From Micromonospora sp. NBC_01796 (GTDB lineage: Bacteria; Actinomycetota; Actinomycetes; Mycobacteriales; Micromonosporaceae), in the NCBI RefSeq assembly GCF_035917455.1, contig NZ_CP109078.1, forward strand, positions 8,416,001 through 8,480,000: a DNA stretch of 64,000 bases, in the 5' to 3' direction. Every line of letters begins with the position of its first letter. Position 1 is the first letter of the stretch. The notes under the pieces are model-generated. The model searched no databases and was not told the DNA's origin. It was given only the letters and a program-made list of their open reading frames with translations. Made by a program: the position numbers and the translations under genes. This document shows positions 8,401-15,953 of the stretch, piece after piece.

Positions 8401-9814
8401 CGCCGGGCAGCCCGTCGACGTGCTCGCCGGGACCAGTTTCCTCATCACCGGCGCCAGTCCGGCGCTGGCCTACCTCGCCGAACTCCTCCAGGAGCATGGG
8501 GCGGGTGGGCAGACCGGTGTAGCGGACGGGAAGCAGGCCGGTCAGCTCGGCGGCTTCGACGGGCTGATCCTGCTCGACGGGTTGACCGGCGCCGGAGCCC
8601 CTCTGCTGCCCGAGATCTTCCCGTTCCTCAAGCAGGCGCTCGCAGCCGGTCCACGCTGGCTGCTGGCGGCGGGACCCGTTGGCGGGACCGACCGTACCGA
8701 TGGACTGGCCGGCCTGTTCCGTACCATTGCCAGGGAGTACCCGCAGGTCACGGCCAGGTACGTCGAGGTCGACGCGGCCGCCGACCCGCAGCGGATCGCC
8801 CGACACCTGCTCGACGAACTGCTGGCCGGCGGGGACGCACCGGTTGTCGTACGGGGCGAGACCGAGCGGACCACGGTCGACCTCGCACCGGTGGCGCTGG
8901 GAGCGGTGGCGACGAGCGGTGCCGGGCCGGCCGGCGACGGCGCCTCCGAGGCAGCGGCGATCGGCCTCGACCGGGACTCGGTGGTCGTCCTGGTCGGTGG
9001 GGCGCGCGGGATCACGCCGTGGTTCGCCCGTGCGGTGGCCATGGCGAGCCGCTGCCGGATCGAGCTGGTGGGTCGCACGCCACTGCCGACCGAGCCGGAG
9101 GATCCGGACCTGGTGTCGGCCCGGGACAGGGCGTCGTTGCGGGCCGCGCTCGCCCGCCGGGGTCTACGGTCACCGGCGGAGATCGAACGCACCGCGCAGG
9201 CGGTCCTGGCCGCCCGCGAGGTCGAGGCGACCCTCGGCGAGCTGCGCGAGTTGGGCAGCGAGGTGCGCTACCACGCCCTCGACGTGCGGGACGCGTCGGC
9301 GACCCGGAGTCTGCTGCTGGACATCGAGCGTACGCACGGCCGGGTCGACGGCGTCGTGTACGCGGCCGGGGTGATCGAGGACAAGCTGATCGCGGAGAAG
9401 GACCCGCAGTCGTTCGCCCGGGTGTTCGGCACCAAGGTGGAGGGCGCCCGCTCGGTACTGGCCGGCCTGGACGAGCTGGGCTCGGCGCCCCGCTTCGTGG
9501 TGCTGTTCGGCAGCATCGCCGCGGCGTACGGCAATCGGGGTCAGGGCGACTACGCCGCGGCGAACGACGCGATCGACGCGATCGGCGCCCGGTGGGCGGC
9601 CGGCACCGGCAACCGCTGCGTGACCGTGCACTGGGGTCCCTGGGCGCCGGGCGCCGGGCACGGCGGGATGGTCAGTGCCGAGCTGAGCCGGGAGTACGCC
9701 AGGCGCGGCATCGAACTGATCGACCCCGAAGCGGGCGCGCTGAGTCTGTTGAGCGAGTTGGCCTGGGGCGACCCGAAGATCAACTCCGTGGTCTACACCG
9801 CCTCGGGCTGGTGA
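2441..9814 (+). CDS. Pfa-like type I polyketide/fatty acid synthase: NMO-like, NMO/ER, KS, AT, ACP, ACP, KR
   Basis: A 2,457-aa iterative-type megasynthase. Domains in order: a nitronate-monooxygenase-like half (about 5-230); a second, better conserved NMO/2-nitropropane-dioxygenase domain (about 293-500) like the PfaD enoyl reductase, with VQGPMTRVSD and EGAECGGHVGPR; KS (657-1104; Cys849 in DAACASS, His984 in HGTGT, His1024 in GHTKCAAG); AT (about 1214-1506; Ser1306 in GHSYGE); two ACPs with the Pfa-type DLSIDSIKR motif (Ser1727, Ser1845); a KR structural half (about 1895-2120) and catalytic KR (about 2179-2457; GGARGIT, Ser2358, Tyr2371). It should condense malonyl units and reduce the beta-keto and enoyl groups, with dehydration coming from the next protein. 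The start has GGGAG 5 nt upstream. KS-AT-ACPn-KR is the PfaA order; fusion of the ER to its N-terminus is unusual against the separate PfaD of marine bacteria. Product unknown. Confidence 0.92.
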   Translation: MSPAPNTRDLVIAISAGSLLEPSPRIATAARHGGGHGVLDLASGDSWTLTGLAQATAGSSEPIGVRVPAGCTATPADVDRAGHGRVDLVVVPLDTPWPLAEVVDRYRVLVEVTSLDDARLAAAAGAHGLIARGMEGGGRVSELSSFVLLQQLAAADGIDLPIWVAGGIGPRTAVACVIGGATGVVLDSQLTLMPESELPADVRGTIRRLDGSETVLVDGVRGIRRGGPHDSASQLLPIGQDGWLAAVFAQRWPDTAAAVRGIRATLLEAIAEPAAGDALAPGAALADALNVRIPVVQGPMTRVSDEAPFAAAVAADGALPFIALALSGAEQSRRVLRETADRLGDRPWGVGVLGFAPDELRAAQLEAIREIRPACAIIAGGRPSQATVLEQDGINTFLHVPSPGLLRQFLRSGARKFVFEGAECGGHVGPRASFPLWEAQLLVLEEFLADKPDDAGRLQLLFAGGIHDARSAAMVAAMAAPLTGRGARIGLLMGTAYLFTSEAVEEGAIQPLFHQQAIAATGTSLLETAPGHATRCLPSPFVDDFHGVREELESAGVENRQVWEQLELLNVGRLRIASKGVRREEDGLARVDEAVQAVEGMFMAGQVAVLRHAPTTVAELHAQVTTEAREFHAVRAAALRAELTPPATPVEEPPAPLDIAIVGMSCILPGSPDLHSFWQTVLGGADAVTEVPTDRWDVDTYYAPEVGPGQAGRISVSRWGGFIDPVPFDAIRYGIPPAALSSIDPTQLLALEVAHRALVDAGYPYDAAGADHSQTGVVFGAEAGSDMGHAQTLRTMLPAYLGDVPTELEDQLPTVTEDSFPGVLANVIAGRVANRLDLGGPNYTIDAACASSLAAMDAACKELSAGSSDLMICGGADLHNGINDYLMFTSAHALSPTGRCRTFDSTGDGIALGEGVACVVLKRLADAERDGDRIYAVIKGVGSSSDGRALGLTAPRASGQRRALDRAYHRTGVSPRQVGLVEAHGTGTVVGDRTELETLTRFFDEAGAEPGSCALGSVKSQIGHTKCAAGLAGVIKASLALYTGVKPPTIHLTRPNPAWSPERSPFAFYTGARPWTAPAAERLAGVSAFGFGGTNFHTVLSAYPNGPEPRHTRQSWPAELFCFRGADRPAAQSRVRRLVEMLATRDELGRPWSLRDLAASLAGEADHRAGAVRIAVVARDRDELAKLLDRALAGEHDPARGLVQPPDDPEPGKVAFLFPGQGSQRPGALAELFVAFPELRHYLRLGDEWADLLFPPSAFDPETVREQEDRVRDTRVAQPVLGIGGLAVDHLLRRLGVRPDLAGGHSYGELVALCVADAFDPETLLALSRQRADAILAATGDDPGTMAAVTGTAEQVGRVLAEAGLAGEVVLANRNTPTQVVISGPTPAVGSAVAALREAGLTARGLSVACAFHSPVVAGGTARFAEALAASTVREPAIPVWSNHTAAPYDGDADRVRERLAAQIGAPVRFVEQVESMYASGARIFVEAGPGQVLTKLVRAVLGDRPHLAVAAEPRPEEGLRGFLVGVAQLACAGVPVRTGWLFQGRDTVDLATVEPARRPFWTVDGQLVRDQFGNSLPGGMTPPRRIKELSMTASNETTFGGRDGRDELLSEFLRTSRDMIASQRDVMLAYFGEGAGGRLVWQPTEAYPPVVLPGHGNEVAPVTTTALVAVSPAAPAGAVDVAAVPVAASGPDFQTAILDVISERTGYPVDLIELDLDLEADLSIDSIKRAEVAGEVAARLRLAVEGDEAELEDLVKARTVRTMVDWLNHKMRSTAGTTVIHATAVLGPASGSAHSGGLVATGTVVVARPDFQTAILDVISERTGYPVDLIELDLDLEADLSIDSIKRAEVAGEVAARLRLAVEGDEAELEDLVKARTVRTMVDWLNQKMQGEAVAAPSVGNGALAPPPAPRALTTAAPAPMAAPSTPATMSPAIAPAPVPAVAVADTVTVAAEVTTGARAGITPKRLLPQAKVIAGPSGADAGAPLAGQPVDVLAGTSFLITGASPALAYLAELLQEHGAGGQTGVADGKQAGQLGGFDGLILLDGLTGAGAPLLPEIFPFLKQALAAGPRWLLAAGPVGGTDRTDGLAGLFRTIAREYPQVTARYVEVDAAADPQRIARHLLDELLAGGDAPVVVRGETERTTVDLAPVALGAVATSGAGPAGDGASEAAAIGLDRDSVVVLVGGARGITPWFARAVAMASRCRIELVGRTPLPTEPEDPDLVSARDRASLRAALARRGLRSPAEIERTAQAVLAAREVEATLGELRELGSEVRYHALDVRDASATRSLLLDIERTHGRVDGVVYAAGVIEDKLIAEKDPQSFARVFGTKVEGARSVLAGLDELGSAPRFVVLFGSIAAAYGNRGQGDYAAANDAIDAIGARWAAGTGNRCVTVHWGPWAPGAGHGGMVSAELSREYARRGIELIDPEAGALSLLSELAWGDPKINSVVYTASGW
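7514..7757 (+). repeat. Direct repeat encoding ACP1 (copy 1)
   Basis: This 244-bp stretch is repeated at 7868-8111 with only two mismatches (an A/G in the Leu-Val-Lys-Ala stretch and a C/G at 7750/8104). It encodes the whole first ACP domain. Near identity including silent positions indicates recent duplication or ongoing gene conversion. Confidence 0.95.
7868..8111 (+). repeat. Direct repeat encoding ACP2 (copy 2)
   Basis: Second copy of the ACP-encoding repeat, offset by 354 bp (118 codons) from copy 1. The inter-ACP linker is not repeated, so the unit is the domain itself rather than domain plus linker. Confidence 0.95.
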
Positions 9815-9887
9815 TCGTGCACGAGGTGCGGCAGCGGCTGAGCCGTACCCCCGGTAGGCCCGTCGACGGTGGAGCGAGAGGTCGAAG

Positions 9888-12800
9888 ATGAACACGAGCA
9901 CCGATCGGCGCGACCCGGTCGCGATCGTCGGGATGGCGGCGGTGATGCCCGGCGCCGGCAACCTGGAAAACTACTGGCGCAACCTGGTCGACGGCGTGGA
10001 CGCGATCACCGACGTGCCGGCGCACCGGTGGGACGACGAGTTCTACGACCCGGACCAGGCCCACCGACCGGACAGGATGTACTGCCGGCGCGGCGGGTTC
10101 GTGGACGAGTTCGCGAGCTTCGAGCCGCTGCGGTTCGGCATCATGCCCGCATCGGTGGCGGACATCGAGCCGGACCAGCTCATCGCCCTGAACGTGGCCG
10201 CTGCCGCGATCGACGACGCCGGCGGGGCGGACCGGCTGCCCGACGGCGACCGGGTGGGCGTGATCCTCGGGCGGGGCGGCATCCTCAGCCCGGCCCAGGC
10301 CCGCTATGCCCAACGGGTACGGATGTCGAGCCAGGTCATCCAGGTCCTGCGGGAGTTGATCCCGGAACTGGACCAGAGCCGGCTCGACCTGGTACGCGAG
10401 AAGTTCGACGAGCGGCTCGGCCCGTACCAGCCGGAGGGGACGATCGGGCTGGTGCCGAACCTGGCCGCGTCCCGGGTGGCCAACCGGCTCAACCTGCGCG
10501 GTCCGGCGTACACCCTGGACGCGGCCTGCGCCTCGTCGCTGATCGCGGTCGACCAGGCGATCACCGAACTGACCAGCGGACGGTTGGATGCCGTACTCGC
10601 CGGCGGGGTGCACCACGTGCACGACATCAGCTTCTGGTCGGTGTTCAGCCAGTTGCGGGCGCTGTCCCGGCGTGGGGAGAGCCGGCCGTTCCACCGGGAG
10701 TCCGACGGGCTGCTGATCGGCGAGGGCACCGGTGTGGTCGTACTGAAGCGGTGGTCCGACGCGGTCCGCGACGGCGACCGGGTATACGCCGTCATCCGGG
10801 GCAGCGGTATGTCCAGCGACGGCCGCTCGGCGAGCATGTTCAACCCGGCCTCCTCCGGACAGGTGCTGGCCATCCGGCGGGCCTGGGAGGCGGCGGGGCT
10901 GGATCCGACCGCGCCGGACTCGCTGGGGTTGCTGGAGGCCCACGGCACCGGTACGCCGACCGGCGACGCGGCCGAACTGGTCTCGGTCGCCGAGGTGTTC
11001 GGCCCACACGGCGGTGACGGACCGCGCCCGGTGATCGGCTCGGTCAAGTCGATGATCGGGCACACCATGCCGGCTGCCGGCATCGCCGGCCTGATCAAGG
11101 CAACGCTCGCGGTGCACCGGGGGGTGCTGCCGCCCACCCTGCACTGCGACGACCCACGCCCGGAGATGACGGCGACCCGGTTCGCCCCGGTCGCCACCGC
11201 CCGCCCCTGGGAGAGCGACGGGCCACGTCGCGCCGGGGTGAACGCCTTCGGCTTCGGCGGCATCAACGCACACGTCATCGTCGAGCAGGCACCCGAGCCG
11301 GCCGGCGTACGGAACCGGCTGGCCGGCGGGGTCCCGGTGACAGCGGGCGGTGCGGGTGTCGGAGGAGGCGTGGCCTCGACCGTGGCCGGCTCGACGGTCG
11401 AGGTGACCGAGCCGGACCAGGTGCTCTGGCTCGCCGCGCCGGACCCCGTCCGGCTGGCCGGCCTGCTCTCCCGCGACGACCACGAGGTACGGGCCCTCGG
11501 CATCGAACGGGCCCGGAGCAACCGGCCCGCGACCGAGGGCGAGCCGTGCCGGATCGGCATCGTCAACCCGACCGACAAGCTGCTGGCGGTCGCCCGCAAG
11601 ACCGTGGCCCGGGGGCAGGCGTGGCGCGGTGGTCGGGACATCTGGTTCAGTCCGTCGCCGCTGTTGGCCGCCGGCACCGGGCGCCTCGCCTTCGTCTTTC
11701 CCGGCCTGGAGGCGGAGTTCGCCCCGCGTACCGCGGATATCGCCGCGCACTTCGGGCTGCCGGACCGGCAGTGGTCCGCGACGGACCTGGGCCGGCACGG
11801 CGCCGGGCTGATCGAGGTGGGCAAGCTGCTCGATGAGGCGCTGCGCCGCGTCGGCGTGCTGCCGGACACGGTCGCCGGACACAGCATCGGCGAGTGGACC
11901 GCCGCCGCGACCAGTGGACAGATCAGCACGGCGGCGATGGACGAGTTCCTGGAGCTGTTCAACGCCGACTCGGTCGAGGTCTCCGGGTACGTCTTCGCCG
12001 CCGTGGGAGCCGGTGCCGAGCGCGTCACCCCGATGCTGGGCGACTTCCCCGGGGTGGTGCTCTCACACGACAACGCCCCGGCACAGTCGGTGGTGAACGG
12101 CCCCGAATCCCAGGTGGACCGGCTCGTCGAAGCGCTGCGTACGGAGAACGTGCTGTGCCAGAAGCTGCCGTTCCGGTCGGCCTTCCACACTCCCGTGTTC
12201 GCCGACGGCCTGCAGTCGATCGGTGCGGCGCTGCGCCGGTGGGAGGTGCACCCGACTCGGATACCGGTCTGGTCGGCGACCCTGGCGGCACCGTTCCCCG
12301 CCGACGAGGCGCAGGTCAACGCCCTGTTCGTCCGGCACATGATGGAGCCGGTCTGGTTCCGTCAGACCGTGGCGGCGATGTACGACGCCGGCGTACGGGT
12401 CTTCCTCCAACTCGGCGCCGGACAGCTCGCCTCGCTGATCAGCGACAACCTGCGCGGGCGTGACCATCTCGCGATGCCGGTCAACGTGAAGCACCGCAGC
12501 GGGCTGGACCAGCTCCGCCGGGTCGCCACCGCGATCTGGGTGGAGGGCGGCAGCCCGAACCTGACCGCGCTCGACCCGCGACCAGCGAAGACGCCCGCGA
12601 AACCGGTACGGCGTGGCCCGTCGGTTCCGCTGGACCTGGGTGGACCACTGGTCCGGCTCGGTGCCGGTGCCGCCGGTCTGCTCGGCGTCTCGGTGGGCGG
12701 CGTCCAGCCGCACCATCTGTCCGGTGCGACGGACAACGGTCCGGCCGTGCCGGTCGACGCGTCGGCGACAGGTGGGGCGGGACGCCAGCCGGAGCCGGCA

Positions 12801-14711
12801 GGTACCGGCGGTAACCCGGCGGCGGCGCTGGCCGCACTGCACCGGTTGGCCGGGCGGTCCAGCGCGGCGGCGGAGCTCGCCGCACTGTTGCAGGACACGG
12901 CGCGGGACGCGGTCAGCGTGCTGGACGCCGCCGCACCGGCGCACCGCGCGCAGCGACCGGCTCCGCCGGTGGTGCCGCGGCCGGTTGTCGGGCAGCCCCC
13001 GGTCGCCCCGCCGGCCGGGACCATCCGAACCACCGGCCCCCACACCCCCGGCAACGGCAACGGCACCACGGCCAGCGGGGTCGGTCCGGCCAACATGTCC
13101 GACACCGGGAGGGAGGCCAACGGCGGCAACGGCGGCCGGGGTACGGTTCGGCGGATCACGTTGCGGGTCTCGGTCGAGACCATGCCGTACCTGAGGGACC
13201 ACTGCTTCTTCGTCCAGCCACCGGACTGGCCGAACATGGAGGACCGGTGGCCGGTGGTGCCGGCGACCACCCTGGTCCAGCACATGGTGGACGCGGCGGA
13301 GCAGGCGGTGCCCGGTATGCGGGCGGTGGCCGTACGCGAGGCCAGGTTCAACCGTTGGCTGATAGCCGAGCCGGGTCAGGACGTCGAGATCACGGTGAAG
13401 CCGACCGGTGACGGCCTGGTCTCGGTCACCTTCGGCCCGTACGCCCGGTCGACGGTGGAACTCGCCACGGACTATCCGGCGGACCCGCCCGAGGTGTGGC
13501 GGCACGATCCCGCGACCGAACGGCCGCCACGGATCAGCGCCGAGGAGATGTACGCGGAGCGGCTGATGTTCCACGGCCCCCGGTTCCAGGGTGTCACCGC
13601 CGTACACGCCCTCGGGGACATGCACGTACGGGGCGTGGTCACCGCACCCGTACCGCCGGGCGCTCTGCTGGACAACGCGCTGCAGCTGATCGGCAACTGG
13701 CTCATCACCACGCAGCCGTTCCGTACCGTGGCGCTGCCCGTGGGCCTGGGGCACATCCGGTACTTCGGGCCACCGCCGCAGCCCGGTACGGCGTTCGAGT
13801 GTGTCGCCCGGGTGCGCTCGATCGACGACGCCCAACTCGTCGCGGACACCCAACTGGTAGTCAACGACCGGGTGTGGGCGCAGATCGAGGGCGCGGTCGA
13901 CCGCCGTTTCGACAGCCATCCGCAGGCGCGGCCAGCGGAACGGTTCCCCGAGCGGCATCCGATGTCGCTGATCCAACCCGAGGGCTGGACGATGGCCTTC
14001 GACTGCTGGACCGACCTGGTCACCCAGGGCATGGCCGCGCGCGGCATCCTGGGCTCGGCCGCGTACGCGGACTACGAACGGCAGCCCGCCAAATCCCGCA
14101 AGCAGTGGCTGTTGGGCCGGATCGCGGTGAAGGACGCCGTCCGGTTCCGGTTGTGGGAGGACGGGCACAGCGACATCTACCCGATCGAGCTGACGGTCGG
14201 CAACGATCCGGACGGGCGGCCCCGGGTGTACGGACGTCCGGGCCGTGACCTGCGCGACTGCGACGTCTCGCTGGCGCACTGCGCCGAGATCGGCGTCGCG
14301 GTCGCGAAACCCCGCGATTCGGCGTCGCCACCCGACGCGCCGGGCGTCGGCATCGACGTCGCCGAGATCACCGACCATCCGGAGAGCACCCTGCGCTTCG
14401 CCCTGTCCGACGGGGAGACCGCCCTGCTGGACTCACTCGGCGGCGACGCCGAGGACCGGCGACGGTGGTTCACCCGGTTCTGGGCCGCCAAGGAGGCCGT
14501 CGGCAAGGCGGAGGGAACCGGACTCGACGGGCGCCCGCGCCGGTTCGTCGTGACGAGTGCAACGGACACGGTGCTGACCGTCCACGTCGACGATCGGATC
14601 TACCCGGTGGAGCACCGCGAGGTCGGCAATCCCGACGACCTACCGCCCCGACGCTACGTCGTCGCCTGGACCTGGGGCCCGCGAACCGGCGCCGTGGCTG
14701 ATCAACCGTGA
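9888..14711 (+). CDS. Pfa/PKSE-like synthase: KS, AT, DH, in-cis phosphopantetheinyl transferase
   Basis: A 1,607-aa partner of the upstream synthase, 73 nt downstream with GAGAGG before ATG 9888. Domains: KS (about 5-470) with intact Cys214 (DAACASS), HGTGT and GHTMPAAG; AT-like domain (about 600-870) with Ser666 in GHSIGE; a low-complexity Pro/Gly/Ala linker (about 900-1085); a PKS-type double-hotdog DH (about 1088-1360) with His1105 in YLRDHCFF and Asp1262 in LLDNALQ; and a C-terminal PPTase (about 1400-1600) with Asp1490 in GIDVAEI and Lys1535/Glu1536 in FWAAKEAVGK. The PPTase would load the ACPs of this locus. It has no ACP, KR or chain-length-factor domain, so it must work in trans with the first protein. 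The DH-PPTase tail recalls enediyne PKSE, while the split over two proteins recalls PfaA/PfaC. There is one DH, not the tandem FabA-like pair of PfaC. Confidence 0.9.
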   Translation: MNTSTDRRDPVAIVGMAAVMPGAGNLENYWRNLVDGVDAITDVPAHRWDDEFYDPDQAHRPDRMYCRRGGFVDEFASFEPLRFGIMPASVADIEPDQLIALNVAAAAIDDAGGADRLPDGDRVGVILGRGGILSPAQARYAQRVRMSSQVIQVLRELIPELDQSRLDLVREKFDERLGPYQPEGTIGLVPNLAASRVANRLNLRGPAYTLDAACASSLIAVDQAITELTSGRLDAVLAGGVHHVHDISFWSVFSQLRALSRRGESRPFHRESDGLLIGEGTGVVVLKRWSDAVRDGDRVYAVIRGSGMSSDGRSASMFNPASSGQVLAIRRAWEAAGLDPTAPDSLGLLEAHGTGTPTGDAAELVSVAEVFGPHGGDGPRPVIGSVKSMIGHTMPAAGIAGLIKATLAVHRGVLPPTLHCDDPRPEMTATRFAPVATARPWESDGPRRAGVNAFGFGGINAHVIVEQAPEPAGVRNRLAGGVPVTAGGAGVGGGVASTVAGSTVEVTEPDQVLWLAAPDPVRLAGLLSRDDHEVRALGIERARSNRPATEGEPCRIGIVNPTDKLLAVARKTVARGQAWRGGRDIWFSPSPLLAAGTGRLAFVFPGLEAEFAPRTADIAAHFGLPDRQWSATDLGRHGAGLIEVGKLLDEALRRVGVLPDTVAGHSIGEWTAAATSGQISTAAMDEFLELFNADSVEVSGYVFAAVGAGAERVTPMLGDFPGVVLSHDNAPAQSVVNGPESQVDRLVEALRTENVLCQKLPFRSAFHTPVFADGLQSIGAALRRWEVHPTRIPVWSATLAAPFPADEAQVNALFVRHMMEPVWFRQTVAAMYDAGVRVFLQLGAGQLASLISDNLRGRDHLAMPVNVKHRSGLDQLRRVATAIWVEGGSPNLTALDPRPAKTPAKPVRRGPSVPLDLGGPLVRLGAGAAGLLGVSVGGVQPHHLSGATDNGPAVPVDASATGGAGRQPEPAGTGGNPAAALAALHRLAGRSSAAAELAALLQDTARDAVSVLDAAAPAHRAQRPAPPVVPRPVVGQPPVAPPAGTIRTTGPHTPGNGNGTTASGVGPANMSDTGREANGGNGGRGTVRRITLRVSVETMPYLRDHCFFVQPPDWPNMEDRWPVVPATTLVQHMVDAAEQAVPGMRAVAVREARFNRWLIAEPGQDVEITVKPTGDGLVSVTFGPYARSTVELATDYPADPPEVWRHDPATERPPRISAEEMYAERLMFHGPRFQGVTAVHALGDMHVRGVVTAPVPPGALLDNALQLIGNWLITTQPFRTVALPVGLGHIRYFGPPPQPGTAFECVARVRSIDDAQLVADTQLVVNDRVWAQIEGAVDRRFDSHPQARPAERFPERHPMSLIQPEGWTMAFDCWTDLVTQGMAARGILGSAAYADYERQPAKSRKQWLLGRIAVKDAVRFRLWEDGHSDIYPIELTVGNDPDGRPRVYGRPGRDLRDCDVSLAHCAEIGVAVAKPRDSASPPDAPGVGIDVAEITDHPESTLRFALSDGETALLDSLGGDAEDRRRWFTRFWAAKEAVGKAEGTGLDGRPRRFVVTSATDTVLTVHVDDRIYPVEHREVGNPDDLPPRRYVVAWTWGPRTGAVADQP

Positions 14712-14746
14712 CCGGCACCCAACCCCCATCCGAAGGAGTAGATCCC

Positions 14747-15085
14747 ATGGCCGCCTCGCACGCCGACATCCTCGCCGAACTCACGGGAATCATCGACGCG
14801 GTACTCGGCGACTTCGCCACCGATGCCCCGATCACCATGGACACCACCTTCCGCGACGAGCTCGGCATGGAGAGCATCGACGTCGTCTCCCTCGCCGGCC
14901 GGTTGCAGGCCCGGTACGGCAACACCGTCAACTTCGCGCACTTTGTCGCCAAACTGGATCTGGAGACCGTGGGCGAGCTGCGGGTCGGGCAACTGGTCGA
15001 GCACATCGCACACTCCCTCGACGCGGCCGGCCGGGACAGGCCGGCCGACGCCAGTCCCACCGTTGTCGAGGCGGTCCGCTCGTGA
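14747..15085 (+). CDS. Free-standing acyl carrier protein
   Basis: A 112-aa carrier protein. The phosphopantetheine-attachment region reads FRDELGMESIDVVSLAGRL, with the serine in the MESID motif, followed by helix 3 around the KLDLETVGELRVGQLVEHI segment. The start is ATG 14747, preceded by GAAGGAG 9 nt upstream; an in-frame GTG at 14708 overlaps the end of the PKS gene but lacks a binding site. It differs clearly from the tandem ACPs of the megasynthase (DLSIDSIKR type), so it probably has a separate job, such as starter supply or carrying the finished chain to the following hydrolase and sulfotransferase. Its stop overlaps the next start (GTGA), which couples their translation. Confidence 0.9.
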   Translation: MAASHADILAELTGIIDAVLGDFATDAPITMDTTFRDELGMESIDVVSLAGRLQARYGNTVNFAHFVAKLDLETVGELRVGQLVEHIAHSLDAAGRDRPADASPTVVEAVRS

Positions 15086-15927
15086 CGATGATCCGGGCCA
15101 ACGGAATCGAGATGCACGTCGAGCGACTCGAGCCACCGGACGGAGGGGCGGGCGCGGGCCGCACCGGCCGGAATGACGGGCCGGCCACCCTCGTGATGAT
15201 CCACGGGATGGCCTCCGACAGCCTCGCGAGCTGGTATTTCACGGTGGCCAAGCCGCTGGCCGACGCCGGGCTGCGGGTGCTGATGTACGACCTGCGGGGG
15301 CACGGCCACAGCGAGCGCCCACCCACCGGCTACGCCCTCGACGACTTCGTCGACGACCTGTCGGCGATGCTGACCGAACTCGACGTCGCCGGTCCGGTGC
15401 ACCTGCTCGGGAACTCGTTCGGCGGCACGATCGCGTTCGCGTACGCGGTCCACCACCCGGACCGGGTCGCCTCCGTCACGGCGATCGAATCGTCACCACC
15501 GACCAGGGCGTGGATGGCCCGGGTCGCGCGCCGGCTGGACCGGGCCGCCAATCTCCTGCCCCGGCCGGAGGCGCTGGCACAGATCAGCGCCGGTCGGGGG
15601 GAACGGGTGGCCCGACGGGCCCGGGCCACCGGCGAGATGCTGGTCACGACCACCCTGGCCAGGGACCTTCCGGCCAGTGCCCTGCCCAGCTCCGCGCAGA
15701 TCAGCGCGATCGGCGTACCGGTGCTCTGTTTGTACGGCGCGAACTCCGCGGTCGTCGAGCTGGCACCTGCTGTGGTCCGGCTACTACCGCAGACGCGGAC
15801 CGTCGTCCTACCCGGCGAGAAACACACCGTCCTGATCGACCGCCCGGAGGCGGTACGCCGGCTCGTCCTGGCCTGGCTCCGCGAGGAGTGCGCCGTCGAG
15901 GTGGCCGAGGCCGCCACCACCCCGTGA
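15082..15927 (+). CDS. Alpha/beta-hydrolase, possible CurM-like thioesterase
   Basis: A 281-aa soluble alpha/beta-hydrolase overlapping the ACP stop by 4 bp (GTG 15082; ATG 15088 is an alternative). Visible are the oxyanion-side HGMASD (about 41), YDLRGHGHS (69-77), nucleophile Ser112 in GNSFGG and catalytic His248 in GEKHTV. The position after strand 7 where most family members carry Asp (YGxxD) reads LYGANSAV, without an acid. A Glu136 sits after strand 6 (TAIESSPP), exactly 24 residues past the Ser, the spacing recalled for the Ser-Glu-His triad of the decarboxylating thioesterase of CurM. With the next gene a sulfotransferase, this could be the TE half of a split ST-TE release pair. A generic release thioesterase or ester hydrolase remains possible. 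Confidence 0.8.
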   Translation: MTMIRANGIEMHVERLEPPDGGAGAGRTGRNDGPATLVMIHGMASDSLASWYFTVAKPLADAGLRVLMYDLRGHGHSERPPTGYALDDFVDDLSAMLTELDVAGPVHLLGNSFGGTIAFAYAVHHPDRVASVTAIESSPPTRAWMARVARRLDRAANLLPRPEALAQISAGRGERVARRARATGEMLVTTTLARDLPASALPSSAQISAIGVPVLCLYGANSAVVELAPAVVRLLPQTRTVVLPGEKHTVLIDRPEAVRRLVLAWLREECAVEVAEAATTP

Positions 15928-15953
15928 CAACCCATCGTGCAGGAGGTCTTCGG

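Noticed and set aside
7060-9891. Alternative + strand frame of 943 codons within the first PKS gene
   Set aside because: Arg-rich out-of-frame translation over the ACP and KR domains; the in-frame protein has clear catalytic motifs.
12063-14378. Long - strand open frame (771 codons) across the second PKS gene
   Set aside because: It opposes the DH-PPTase coding sequence and has only low-complexity Arg/Gly-rich translation.
9888-14711. Enediyne polyketide synthase
   Set aside because: The DH-PPTase tail and KS motifs recall PKSE, but ACP and KR are on a separate protein, the ER-like fusion is absent from PKSE, and the usual enediyne companion genes (E3-E5, hotdog thioesterase E10) are not in the window.
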